A stretch of DNA of 64,000 bases from assembly GCF_014836335.1 (NCBI RefSeq), contig NZ_JACSRA010000016.1, positions 1 through 64,000 of the forward strand, in the 5' to 3' direction. The translations under genes and the position numbers were made by a program. Of the stretch, positions 46,799-57,888 are shown piece after piece (the stretch's first letter is position 1; each line of letters opens with the position of its first letter). The notes beneath the pieces were generated by a model. It had not been told where the DNA came from. It saw only the letters and a program-made list of their open reading frames with translations, and did not search any database. Source of the DNA: Clostridium cibarium (lineage in GTDB: Bacteria; Bacillota; Clostridia; Clostridiales; Clostridiaceae).

Positions 46799-47980
46799 AT
46801 GTCAGTAGAGAGTATGCTAATTAAAAAACTGTTTAAACAAGAAAATCAAACTCCATTTAAAGTTATATTTAAAGATGGAGAAGTATTAAATATAGGTGAA
46901 GGAAAAGCAAAATTTGTAATTAGGATTAATGGTAATATAGATAAAAATTTATTGATCACGAGTACATCATTAGCTTTAGGAGAAGCTTATATGGATAAGA
47001 TAATAGAGATGGAAGAAGGAGATTTATATAATGCTTTAGATATTTTATTAGGTAAATTAGATGAATTTAAAGTAGATGAAAAAGCTTTAAGTAAATTAAT
47101 GTTTTCTTCTACATCTAAAAAAAATCAAAAGAAAGAGGTCACTTCGCATTATGATATAGGAAATGATTTTTATGAGATGTGGTTAGATGATACTATGAGT
47201 TATTCATGTGGATATTTTAAAAATAATAATGATACATTGCTTGAAGCTCAGAAAAATAAGGTTCAACATATCTTAAAGAAGTTGCAATTAAGTGAGGGAA
47301 TGAATTTACTTGATATTGGATGTGGATTTGGATATTTATTAATTGAAGCAGCAAAAAAATATAAAGTTCATGGTTTAGGAATTACATTAAGTGAACAACA
47401 GTATTTAAAGTTTAAAGAAAGAATTAGGGAAGAAAATTTGGAAGAGTATTTAGAAGTTGAACTTATGGACTATCGTGATCTGAAAAAGAGTAATTTGAAA
47501 TTTGATAGAGTTGTAAGTGTTGGAATGATAGAACATGTTGGTCGTCCTAATTATGATCTTTTCTTTAAAAATGTTGATTTGATTTTAAAGGACAAAGGAT
47601 TATTTCTATTACATTTTATAAGTGGAAGAAGAGAATACCAAGGAGATCCATGGATTAAAAAATATATATTTCCGGGAGGTGTTATTCCAAGTCTCAGAGA
47701 AATTATAAATATTGCAGGTGAGTTAAATTACTATACATTAGATGTTGAAAGTTTGAGAAGACATTACCAAAAAACATTACTTTGTTGGTATGAAAATTTT
47801 AATAATAATATAGATGAGATTTCAAAGATGTTTGATGAAAGGTTTGTTAGGATGTGGAAGTTGTACTTAGGTGCATGTGCTGCATCTTTTCATAATGGAA
47901 TGATAGATTTGCACCAAATATTATTCTCAAAAGGAAATAACAATGAATTAGAAATGACAAGAGAATATTTATATAAATAG
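46799..47980 (+). CDS. cfa: Cyclopropane-fatty-acyl-phospholipid synthase
   Basis: The 393-residue enzyme adds a methylene bridge from S-adenosylmethionine to unsaturated acyl chains of membrane lipids. Typical blocks are SHYDIGNDFYEMWLDDTMSY near residue 120, the SAM-binding MNLLDIGCGFGYL near 172, VSVGMIEHVGRPNYD near 240 and KYIFPGGVIPSL near 285. The length is normal for the family. ATG 46799 is chosen because GGAAGG lies at the right distance; a GTG at 46790 is too close to it. It is a single gene. Expression in stationary phase or under acid and solvent stress is usual for this enzyme. Confidence 0.94.
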   Translation: MSVESMLIKKLFKQENQTPFKVIFKDGEVLNIGEGKAKFVIRINGNIDKNLLITSTSLALGEAYMDKIIEMEEGDLYNALDILLGKLDEFKVDEKALSKLMFSSTSKKNQKKEVTSHYDIGNDFYEMWLDDTMSYSCGYFKNNNDTLLEAQKNKVQHILKKLQLSEGMNLLDIGCGFGYLLIEAAKKYKVHGLGITLSEQQYLKFKERIREENLEEYLEVELMDYRDLKKSNLKFDRVVSVGMIEHVGRPNYDLFFKNVDLILKDKGLFLLHFISGRREYQGDPWIKKYIFPGGVIPSLREIINIAGELNYYTLDVESLRRHYQKTLLCWYENFNNNIDEISKMFDERFVRMWKLYLGACAASFHNGMIDLHQILFSKGNNNELEMTREYLYK

Positions 47981-47988
47981 AAAATTTA

Positions 47989-48027
47989 GAAGGTACAGTT
48001 ACTAAATTAGCTGTACCTTCATTTATT
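47989..48027 (+). terminator. Terminator after the cfa gene
   Basis: GAAGGTACAG and CTGTACCTTC pair perfectly, followed by ATTTATT. Confidence 0.75.
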
Positions 48028-48072
48028 GTGATTTATGGCAAGTGATAAATAATATAATTATGTTAATGCTAA

Positions 48073-50796
<2,724 letters not shown>

Positions 50797-53700
50797 ATGA
50801 ATTATAGAAAAATTAAAAGAGCAATAGCACTTATAATAGTAACTCCTATATTTTCAGTTGTGGGATTTACTATGCCAGCTAAAGGAGAGGTTTTGCCAAA
50901 GTATGCAAACAAAGTTGTAGAATCAAAGGAAGAGAAAGTCAAAGAACCCTACAACTACGCCAAGGCTTTTCAGTTATCTATGTACTTTTATGATGCAAAT
51001 AAATGTGGCCAAGTAAATGGAAATGATAAACTAACTTATAGAGGAGATTGTCACTTAGATGATGCTAAAATACCACTTGTACCTAGAGAAAATCAAGGAA
51101 AAGGGACAAACATGTCTAAAGAGTTTATCGATGCAAATATAGATACACTAGATCCAGATAAAGATGGTTGTGTTGATTTAAGTGGAGGGTATCATGATGC
51201 AGGTGACCATGTTAAATTTGGCCTACCACAAAGTTATTCAGCTTCAACTTTAGGTTGGGGGTATAATGAATTTAAAGATGCCTATGCAAGAATTGGAGAG
51301 CAACAACATATAGAAGATATTTTAAGATGGTTTAATGATTATTTCTTAAAATCAACTTTTAGAGATAAGGATGGAAATGTCGTAGCATTTGCTTATCAAG
51401 TAGGTGATGGAAATTCAGATCACTGTTATTGGGGATCACCAGAATTACAAACTACTGATAGACCAGCATATTTTGCAACATCAGAGACTCCTGCCAGTGA
51501 TCAAAGTGCAGGTGCGGCTGCTTCTTTAGCAATAAATTATTTAAACTTTAGGGATAAAGATGCAGAATATGCAAATAAATGTTTAGATACAGCTAAAGCA
51601 TTATATAAATTTGCACAAAATAATAGAGGCCTTGGTTTCTCAGGAGGATACTATAACTCAGGTGGAGATGAAGATGAACTTTCTTGGGCAGCAGTATGGC
51701 TAAATATTGCAACTGGAGAAAATTCTTATATAAATGACATAACATCTGTAGATGAAAGTGGAAATTATACAGGTTATATTAAGAAGATTCTACACAGTAA
51801 AGCAGATTCATGGCAAAATATTTGGGTTCATTCTTGGGATACAGTTTGGGGGGGGGTATTTGCAAAACTTGCACCTATAACCAATGATCCAAACCATTGG
51901 TATTACTTTAGATGGAATGCAGAGTATTGGTCAGGTGTTCAACATGAAAGTTCAAGTGATGCAACTTATTTAAAACCAACACCAGGCAATTTTAGAGTAA
52001 TAAGTACTTGGGGATCTGCAAGATATAATACAGCAGCTCAGCTTTGTGCTTTGGTCTACAATAAATACAAGCCTAATAAAGGATTTGTAGAATGGGCAAA
52101 ATCACAAATGGATTATATTTTAGGAGATAATCCTTTAAATAGATGTTACGAAGTTGGATATTCAGAAAGCTCAGCTAAGTATCCACATCATAGAGCATCT
52201 CATGGATCAGTAACAAATAGTATGGAAAATCCAGTAGAATCAAAGCATACTTTATGGGGAGCTTTAGTTGGAGGACCAGATTTTGAAGATAAACATGAGG
52301 ATGTTAGAACAAATTTTGTATATAATGAGGTAGCTATTGATTATAATGCAGCCTTTGTTGGAGCTCTTGCAGGACTTTATGATATATATGGTGAAGGGCA
52401 AGAGCCAGTAAAAAACTTCCCACCAAAGGAAGAAGATACTACACCTTTCTATACAACTGCAAAGGTTGAACAGGAAAATAAGGAAAGAACTCAAGTAACA
52501 GTTAGGGTAAACAATGATACTGCTAATCCACCACATAAAGTATCAAACTTGAAAGCAAGATATTTCTTTAATATTTCAGAAATGCAAAAAGCAGGACAAA
52601 CTATTAAGGATTTAAGTGTTCAAGTAATGTATGATCAAGCCAAAACTCAGGATTCAGTTGCTACAGCAATAAATGGACCATATGCTTACGATGAGGAAAA
52701 TGGTGTTTATTATGTTGATATTGATTGGGATGGAGATAACTTTCATGGAACTAGAGAACTTCAATTTGCTTTAGTTGCAGCTCAGGATTCTAATTATACA
52801 ACCCATTGGGATCCAAGTAATGATTGGAGTAGAACAGGGCTTTCAACTACTGACTTAACTAAAACTGATAATATATCAGTGTATTTAGGTGAGAAAAAGG
52901 TATTTGGTACAGAACCAGCAAAAGCTGCAACAATAAATATTGTTACACCAACAGATAAACAAGAAATAGATTATACTGGTGAAAATAAGAAACCAATAAA
53001 TATAACTACAGATGTAAAGGCTAATGATGAAAAGATTGATTATGTAGAATTCTATGCAGATGATAAAAAGATAGGAGAAGCAAAGGAAGAGCCATATTCG
53101 ATTGAATACATTCCAGAAAGTGTTACTTCAGATATCTTTAATAAAGACGTAGTATTAACAGCAAAAGCAATTACTACTACCGGAAAAGCTGTGTTAAGCA
53201 GTTCAGTTAACATTAAAGTTATTTATAAAATACCACCAGCACCAGTGGCCAATATAGTAATACCTGAAGAAGGAAAGATATTAGATGTAGCTTCAGCTGA
53301 AACAGAAACTGATATTAATATAGAACCTATTGATGAAAATTCTGATGTAGAAAAGATAGAAGTTTTTGCAAATGATGAAAAGATAGGTGAAGTATCTGGT
53401 AATAAGGGTACTGTAAAATATACAGCTCCTACAGATAGTAATTTACATGGATTGGTTAAAGTAAATATTACTGCTACAGCAACCTTAAAGGATGGAAGTA
53501 TAAAACCATGTGTTCCAGCTGAGCTAAAGTTAAAATATCCTGTAAGTTGCAGCTTAAATTTAGATATTACAAAGAGTACAGATGATTCAACAGTAAATAC
53601 AGTTGGCACTAATTATTTAATAACCAATACTGGAAGTGAAGCTGTAGATTTATCTAGGGCTAAGATACGTTATTATTTTAAGAGCGATTCTAAGGCAAGT

Positions 53701-54012
53701 CAAAAGTTCTTCAGTGATCATGCAAGTATGGTGTTTAGAACTTCACCATGGTATGTAGATGCCACAAGTAGCATTAAAGGAAAATTTGTTAAGCTAGAGA
53801 AGCCAACTGAAAATGCAGATACTTATTTAGAAATATCTTTTGAAGGTTTAAAATATTCTTTAGGAGCTAATGGAACTATTGAATGTCAAACACGTTTTGC
53901 AAATGCAGATTGGTCTATGTTTAACCAAGAAGATGATTATTCATATAAGGATAATAACCATATCGTTTTAATGTATGATGAGGTAGTTGTAAGTGGTGTT
54001 GAACCAGAATAG
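50797..54012 (+). CDS. Secreted multidomain GH9 cellulase with CBM3c, Ig-like domains and CBM3b
   Basis: The 1071-residue endo-acting cellulase has a signal peptide (first 28 residues, ending MPAKG). The GH9 (alpha/alpha)6 domain spans about 45-540: GGYHDAGDHVKFGLP near residue 130 with the catalytic Asp, HHRASHGS near 466 and NEVAIDYNAAFVGAL near 512 with the acid Glu. A CBM3c follows at about 555-705 (KARYFFNISEMQKAGQ), the type that makes GH9 enzymes processive. Then two Ig-like domains (about 710-905) and a C-terminal CBM3b-type module (SLNLDITKS.. YYFKSD.., about 910-1065) for crystalline cellulose. No dockerin is present, so it is a free enzyme. A nine-G run is at 51848-51856. Confidence 0.95.
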   Translation: MNYRKIKRAIALIIVTPIFSVVGFTMPAKGEVLPKYANKVVESKEEKVKEPYNYAKAFQLSMYFYDANKCGQVNGNDKLTYRGDCHLDDAKIPLVPRENQGKGTNMSKEFIDANIDTLDPDKDGCVDLSGGYHDAGDHVKFGLPQSYSASTLGWGYNEFKDAYARIGEQQHIEDILRWFNDYFLKSTFRDKDGNVVAFAYQVGDGNSDHCYWGSPELQTTDRPAYFATSETPASDQSAGAAASLAINYLNFRDKDAEYANKCLDTAKALYKFAQNNRGLGFSGGYYNSGGDEDELSWAAVWLNIATGENSYINDITSVDESGNYTGYIKKILHSKADSWQNIWVHSWDTVWGGVFAKLAPITNDPNHWYYFRWNAEYWSGVQHESSSDATYLKPTPGNFRVISTWGSARYNTAAQLCALVYNKYKPNKGFVEWAKSQMDYILGDNPLNRCYEVGYSESSAKYPHHRASHGSVTNSMENPVESKHTLWGALVGGPDFEDKHEDVRTNFVYNEVAIDYNAAFVGALAGLYDIYGEGQEPVKNFPPKEEDTTPFYTTAKVEQENKERTQVTVRVNNDTANPPHKVSNLKARYFFNISEMQKAGQTIKDLSVQVMYDQAKTQDSVATAINGPYAYDEENGVYYVDIDWDGDNFHGTRELQFALVAAQDSNYTTHWDPSNDWSRTGLSTTDLTKTDNISVYLGEKKVFGTEPAKAATINIVTPTDKQEIDYTGENKKPINITTDVKANDEKIDYVEFYADDKKIGEAKEEPYSIEYIPESVTSDIFNKDVVLTAKAITTTGKAVLSSSVNIKVIYKIPPAPVANIVIPEEGKILDVASAETETDINIEPIDENSDVEKIEVFANDEKIGEVSGNKGTVKYTAPTDSNLHGLVKVNITATATLKDGSIKPCVPAELKLKYPVSCSLNLDITKSTDDSTVNTVGTNYLITNTGSEAVDLSRAKIRYYFKSDSKASQKFFSDHASMVFRTSPWYVDATSSIKGKFVKLEKPTENADTYLEISFEGLKYSLGANGTIECQTRFANADWSMFNQEDDYSYKDNNHIVLMYDEVVVSGVEPE
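51848..51856 (+). repeat. Homopolymer run of nine G in the GH9 gene
   Basis: TGG GGG GGG GTA encodes WGGV in frame. A run of nine G is rare in DNA this AT-rich. Loss or gain of one base would truncate the protein near residue 355. Confidence 0.9.
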
Positions 54013-54028
54013 TATTTATTTAAGAAGT

Positions 54029-54060
54029 AGAGGACAAGTCATATGGCTGTCCTCTTTTTG
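54029..54060 (+). terminator. Terminator after the GH9 gene
   Basis: AGAGGACA and TGTCCTCT pair around a loop, followed by TTTTTG. Confidence 0.8.
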
Positions 54061-54118
54061 TGCATGTTTTGTTAGAAAAAGTGCAAATTATCTTATAATA
54101 AATGCTTTATAGAAATTT

Positions 54119-54154
54119 ATTATAAATAAGACATATTGTCGTCTTATTTATAAT
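54119..54154. promoter_or_regulatory. Long perfect dyad before the AlkD-like gene
   Basis: ATTATAAATAAGAC (54119-54132) and GTCTTATTTATAAT (54141-54154) are perfect 14-base arms with an eight-base centre (ATATTGTC). It ends 21 bases before the ribosome site AAGGAGG. TATAAT in the right arm could itself be a -10. No T run follows. Confidence 0.6.
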
Positions 54155-54189
54155 GTTAAAATAATAATACAATAAAGGAGGATATGATT

Positions 54190-55290
54190 ATGGGAGCACA
54201 GCTGAAAGACATATATAATGAAAAATTGTTACATGAATTTGGTGAAAAGGTTCATAATGTATATTGCAAATTTGATCCAAAAGGTTTTACTGATGATATT
54301 ATTACTGGTGATTGGGATAGTCTCCCACTAAAAGCAAGGATGAGACGAATCACAGAAACTTTAGGGCAACACCTTCCAATGAGTTATGGAGATGCACTAA
54401 ATGTGCTTTTTTCAATTGATGAAAGCTGTATTGGGTTTCCATATCTGTTCTTTCCAGATTTTGTGGAGGTATATGGTCAAGAAGAGAAATACTTGGAGCT
54501 TTCCATGAAAGCGTTGGAACGATTTACTCAAAGGTCTTCTTCGGAATTTGCGATAAGACCTTTTATAGTGAAGTATCCAGATCGTGTTATGAAACGTATG
54601 ATGATTTGGGCAAAGCATCCCAATGAACATGTTAGACGCTTAGCTAGTGAAGGTAGTCGTCCACGACTACCTTGGGGAATGGCTCTTCAAATATTTAAGA
54701 AAGATCCGTCACAGGTTATTAATATACTGGAACAGCTTAAGAATGATCCTTCACTTTATGTAAGAAAAAGTGTTGCTAACAATTTAAATGATATATCAAA
54801 AGATAATCCTATTGTTGTACTTGATATAGTGAAAAAATGGATTAATATAAATCCCTATACAGATTGGATTTTGCGAAAGGGATGTCGTACTTTGATTAGA
54901 AATGGGAATCTGGAAGCCATGAAACTGTTTGGCTACACAAACTTTTTAGCTGAAAAGTTGCAGATTACAGAAGCGTCAATTTCCCTGGGGTTATCTAGTA
55001 TAAAGATTGGAGAAAGCTGTGAGTTTAGATATGAACTTGATATTCCAAAGTGTGAATCGGCACATATTAGAATTGAATATGGAATTGACTTTGTGAAGGC
55101 AAGAGGAAATAAATCACGGAAACTATTCTTGTTGTCGGATAAGACTGTAGAGGGAGGAGCACATATTAGCGGTATTAAGATACACAGTTTTGCTGATTTA
55201 ACCACCCGACGTCATTATCCTGGTGAACATAGAATTGCTTTACTGATCAATGGACAGGAGAAAGCATATACAATACTTAAAATAATTTAA
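54190..55290 (+). CDS. AlkD-like DNA alkylation repair glycosylase
   Basis: A 366-residue protein of stacked helical HEAT-like repeats. It matches the DNA alkylation repair (AlkD/AlkC) family through LPLKARMRRITETLGQHLP, the central helix block MMIWAKHPNEHVRRLASEG with SRPRLPWGMAL, and YVRKSVANNLNDISKDNP. These enzymes remove positively charged alkylated bases such as 3-methyladenine without base flipping. The final hundred residues (about 270-366) form a separate beta-rich domain (EFRYELDIPKCESAHIRIEY) seen in AlkC-like members, so AlkC type is favoured. ATG 54190 is chosen over 54184 because AAGGAGG is eight bases before it. The dyad upstream suggests induction by a regulator. Confidence 0.87.
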   Translation: MGAQLKDIYNEKLLHEFGEKVHNVYCKFDPKGFTDDIITGDWDSLPLKARMRRITETLGQHLPMSYGDALNVLFSIDESCIGFPYLFFPDFVEVYGQEEKYLELSMKALERFTQRSSSEFAIRPFIVKYPDRVMKRMMIWAKHPNEHVRRLASEGSRPRLPWGMALQIFKKDPSQVINILEQLKNDPSLYVRKSVANNLNDISKDNPIVVLDIVKKWININPYTDWILRKGCRTLIRNGNLEAMKLFGYTNFLAEKLQITEASISLGLSSIKIGESCEFRYELDIPKCESAHIRIEYGIDFVKARGNKSRKLFLLSDKTVEGGAHISGIKIHSFADLTTRRHYPGEHRIALLINGQEKAYTILKII

Positions 55291-55345
55291 GATTAATAAA
55301 TAGATTACTTACATATATAGTGTTTTAATTTTTGGAGGTAGCAAA

Positions 55346-55876
55346 ATGAAAAGTATATCCAATATCATATCTTTATTAAGAATATTGTTGTCTGTAATCC
55401 TGTTCTTTTTAAAACCATTTAGCATATTGTTTTGGATTGTATATTCTGCATGTGGATTTAGTGATATTATTGATGGATATATTGCAAGAAAAATTAATTC
55501 AGTTAGTAGACTTGGAAGCTTTCTTGATAGTGTTGGAGATGTTGTCTTTTTTGCGATTTTTAGTATTATTTTTTTAGCAAAAATCATAATTCCGATGAAG
55601 ATATGGATATGGGTAATATTCATCGCTGTTAGTAAAATTGCTTCAATTATTATCTCATACCGCAAATTTCATGAATTTGTTATACTTCATACTTATGCCA
55701 ATAAAGCAACAGGGTTTCTTTTATTTATTTTTCCATTTGCATATATATTTTTAAATATAAATATTTCAAGTTATATAATTTGTATTATAGCAAGTTTAGC
55801 TACAATTGAAGAATTAATTATACATTTGGAGTCTAAAGAATTATTAAGAGATATCAAAGGAATATTTTTCAGTTAA
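55346..55876 (+). CDS. CDP-alcohol phosphatidyltransferase
   Basis: A 176-residue membrane enzyme with about five helices. The active-site motif DG-x2-AR-x8-G-x3-D-x3-D is complete: SDIIDGYIARKINSVSRLGS followed by FLDSVGDV, residues about 35-62. It transfers a phosphatidyl group from CDP-diacylglycerol to an alcohol, most often glycerol-3-phosphate (PgsA type) or inositol, but the acceptor cannot be read from sequence. TTGGAGGT lies before the ATG. It is 55 bases after the AlkD-like gene, and could be read through from it. The length is close to that of PgsA (about 180). Confidence 0.85.
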   Translation: MKSISNIISLLRILLSVILFFLKPFSILFWIVYSACGFSDIIDGYIARKINSVSRLGSFLDSVGDVVFFAIFSIIFLAKIIIPMKIWIWVIFIAVSKIASIIISYRKFHEFVILHTYANKATGFLLFIFPFAYIFLNINISSYIICIIASLATIEELIIHLESKELLRDIKGIFFS

Positions 55877-55924
55877 CAGCACAGCTAGAAAGTTCAAAGG
55901 AAATAATTTGCACTGCATAGTTAG

Positions 55925-55954
55925 AAAATAGATTAATTAATCTATTTTTTTCTA
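55925..55954. terminator. Palindromic terminator between convergent genes
   Basis: AAAATAGATTAA and TTAATCTATTTT form a perfect 24-base palindrome followed by T residues on the plus strand. Its right arm covers the stop codon of the TerC gene at 55942. Confidence 0.6.
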
Positions 55955-56760
55955 GTAAGCATTATAGATATTATTACACTAACAGTAAGAATAAATATAA
56001 TTATAAAGATTGAAATAGCTACAGGTATATGGTACATAAAAGAAATACCAAGCTTTATTCCTGTAAATATAAGTATTAGACCTACTCCGTACTTAACATA
56101 TTCAAATGTGCTATGGAGTTTTTCTAAAAGAAAATATAAATTTCTAAGTCCCAATATTGCAAGAATGTTTGAGGAATATACAATTAAGGGATCAGTTGTT
56201 ATTGCAAATATTGCTGGTATTGAATCTATTGCAAAGAGTACGTCAGATCCTTCTATTAGAAATAGTAAGGCAAATAATGGTGTTGCATGAAGTACATTAT
56301 TTATCCTTATAAAAAATTTTTCTCCATGGAGATCTTCAGTGACTGGCATTATTTTTTTAAGGATATTAATTAATTTGCTGTTTTCAAAAGATACATCATC
56401 TTCATTGTTAATCATAATTTTTATACCGCTAAAAATAAGCAATATACCAAAGATATTTAGAATCCACTTAAAGTTACTTATTACAGCAATACCTAGCATT
56501 ACAAATATAAACCTTAATATAATTGCTCCTAAAATACCATAACGCAAAACTCTTTTTTGATATTTTGGGATTATGCCAAAATTTGAAAATATCAATAAAA
56601 ATAAAAAGAGATTATCAACACTAAGGCTTAGTTCTATAATATATCCACCAAGAAATTCTAAAGCTTTAGTTGAGCCTAAATAAAACCAAATGATTATATT
56701 AATTATTAAAGCTACACAGGTAATTAATAAAAATTTATATAAGTGTTTTTTAGTAGACAT
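55942..56760 (-). CDS. terC: TerC-family integral membrane protein
   Basis: A 272-residue membrane protein with seven to eight helices. The TerC signature acidic residues are in ELSLSVDNLFLFLLIF near residue 45 and EGSDVLFAIDSIPAIFA near 180. TerC/Alx proteins are linked to tellurite resistance and to export of manganese or to metalation of exported enzymes. Alx-type genes often lie behind a manganese riboswitch, but no such element was seen in the 122 bases upstream of the ATG. GAGGAGAG is just before the start. It is a single gene; no ter operon is present. Confidence 0.9.
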   Translation of the reverse strand: MSTKKHLYKFLLITCVALIINIIIWFYLGSTKALEFLGGYIIELSLSVDNLFLFLLIFSNFGIIPKYQKRVLRYGILGAIILRFIFVMLGIAVISNFKWILNIFGILLIFSGIKIMINNEDDVSFENSKLINILKKIMPVTEDLHGEKFFIRINNVLHATPLFALLFLIEGSDVLFAIDSIPAIFAITTDPLIVYSSNILAILGLRNLYFLLEKLHSTFEYVKYGVGLILIFTGIKLGISFMYHIPVAISIFIIIFILTVSVIISIMLTRKK

Positions 56761-56882
56761 TATTTTCTCTCCTCTATCTTTAAATTTTCAAATTGGACTT
56801 ATATATAGTTTATCCAAATAAAAAAAATAAATGTAAAGATGAGGAGAAAGTAAACACTAGTAGAACTTTTGAAATGTATGAA

Positions 56883-57446
56883 TTAATTAAGTACTTTTTT
56901 TAGCTTTTTTTGTAAGCTTATTTTTCTATTGTTGACTGTAGAACAAGGCATGTTCTTCCAATTCGCGTAAGATTTTAAACTATTTTGCTTAAGCATATTA
57001 AAAACTAAAAGCTCCTTTTCTGGAGGAGTTAGGGTATCTATTAATTGAAAGAAGTTAGAAGAACTATATTTATAGTTTAGATTATCTTCAAAAGAACTAA
57101 AGAAGTTAGCATTTAGTGAACTAAGGTCACCGTCAAAGGTAAGTGTATTTATTCCTTGAACTTGCTTAGTTATATTAGATTTTTTTACAATAGCATAAAT
57201 GGAATTTTTTATAGCATTAGTAGCGTAAGCAACAAATCTATGAGATACAGGATTGTACATTTCTATTGCATGAAGTAATGTTATATAACATTCATTTTGG
57301 ATATCTTCGAAATCATACCCATCTATAAATGCTTTACTAGAAAAGTTAATAATAAAAGGAGTAAATTCACTAATTAAATTTTCTTTAGATTTAATATCAC
57401 CTGATTTACATAATGATACAAGGGATTCGATGTAATCATAGTTCAT
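56883..57446 (-). CDS. Small sigma-70-family-like factor
   Basis: The 187-residue protein resembles minimal sigma factors (region 2 and region 4 only). Region 2-like sequence is DFEDIQNECYITLLHAIEMY with HRFVAYATNAIKNSIY, residues about 48-85. Region 4-like helix-turn-helix is LTPPEKELLVFNMLKQNSLK followed by SYANWKNMPCSTVNNRKISL near 135-180. The size and arrangement recall the clostridial UviA/TcdR/BotR group (about 175-185 residues), but the similarity is by layout and not proven. No anti-sigma gene is adjacent. GGAGGCGC precedes the ATG. Dyads at 57485-57532 lie upstream and may be its own control region. Confidence 0.65.
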   Translation of the reverse strand: MNYDYIESLVSLCKSGDIKSKENLISEFTPFIINFSSKAFIDGYDFEDIQNECYITLLHAIEMYNPVSHRFVAYATNAIKNSIYAIVKKSNITKQVQGINTLTFDGDLSSLNANFFSSFEDNLNYKYSSSNFFQLIDTLTPPEKELLVFNMLKQNSLKSYANWKNMPCSTVNNRKISLQKKLKKVLN

Positions 57447-57484
57447 AGGGCGCCTCCGTTAAAAAAGATTTATAAATGATAATA

Positions 57485-57532
57485 GGTATAAAAGTAACTG
57501 GCCATGGCTACTTCTATACCTAAGATCTTAGG
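57485..57532. promoter_or_regulatory. Adjacent hairpin and perfect palindrome upstream of the sigma-like gene
   Basis: GGTATAAAAGTA (57485-57496) pairs with TACTTCTATACC (57509-57520) with one mismatch, with GGCCATGGC in the loop. The palindrome CCTAAGATCTTAGG (57519-57532) overlaps its end. It lies 39 bases upstream of the minus-strand ATG. Confidence 0.45.
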
Positions 57533-57693
57533 AATTATATACCTAAATATTTACATATTTATATTATCAGTAAAAGGTATGAATGTCAATAAGTTACAAA
57601 ATAATAATGTTTCATACAAGCAATTTCAGCTTGATCTATTAGCATTTATACATATATGCGCTATACTTTAAGGTGTTTTCAAAATCTAGAATA

Positions 57694-57783
57694 TTAAAAA
57701 CAGCCAAGGCCTTTTAGGTCACTTTTCGTTGCTAAATGCATAAATGAAATTTCAGGTAGAGTACCATTTACGCCTCTTTTTTT
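57694..57783 (-). pseudogene. Decayed C-terminal fragment, possibly of a transposase
   Basis: On the minus strand the frame reads KRGVNGTLPEISFMHLATKS then DLKGLGCF and a stop. It is bounded by an upstream stop only a few codons away, so no start is available. The string looks like the end of a real protein, and I have an uncertain impression of a clostridial transposase tail. It could be chance. Confidence 0.3.
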
Positions 57784-57888
57784 GTGAAACTTATTCTCTT
57801 ATATGAATATAGAATTTGAATAAAATATTTATCTAATATATACTATAAATGTAAAAAATATACGGAATGAAAATAAGGGGGAAGAATA

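Larger units (their letters stand above)
57447..57888. other. Intergenic region with dyads and a gene remnant
   Basis: This 442-base region between the sigma-like and RCC1-repeat genes holds a hairpin at 57485-57520, a 14-base palindrome at 57519-57532, a direct repeat of TATACCTAA (57515 and about 57540) and a decayed reading frame at 57694-57783. No intact gene was seen. Confidence 0.5.

Noticed and set aside
52264..52536. Minus-strand frame inside the GH9 gene
   Set aside because: It is antisense to conserved GH9 residues; no start signal.
56761..56882. Manganese (yybP-ykoY) riboswitch before the TerC gene
   Set aside because: The region is short and AT-rich, and the conserved loops were not found.
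57660..57790. Possible riboswitch before the RCC1-repeat gene
   Set aside because: I looked for cyclic-di-GMP and similar motifs and found neither the conserved core nor a paired terminator; the segment reads better as a decayed coding tail.
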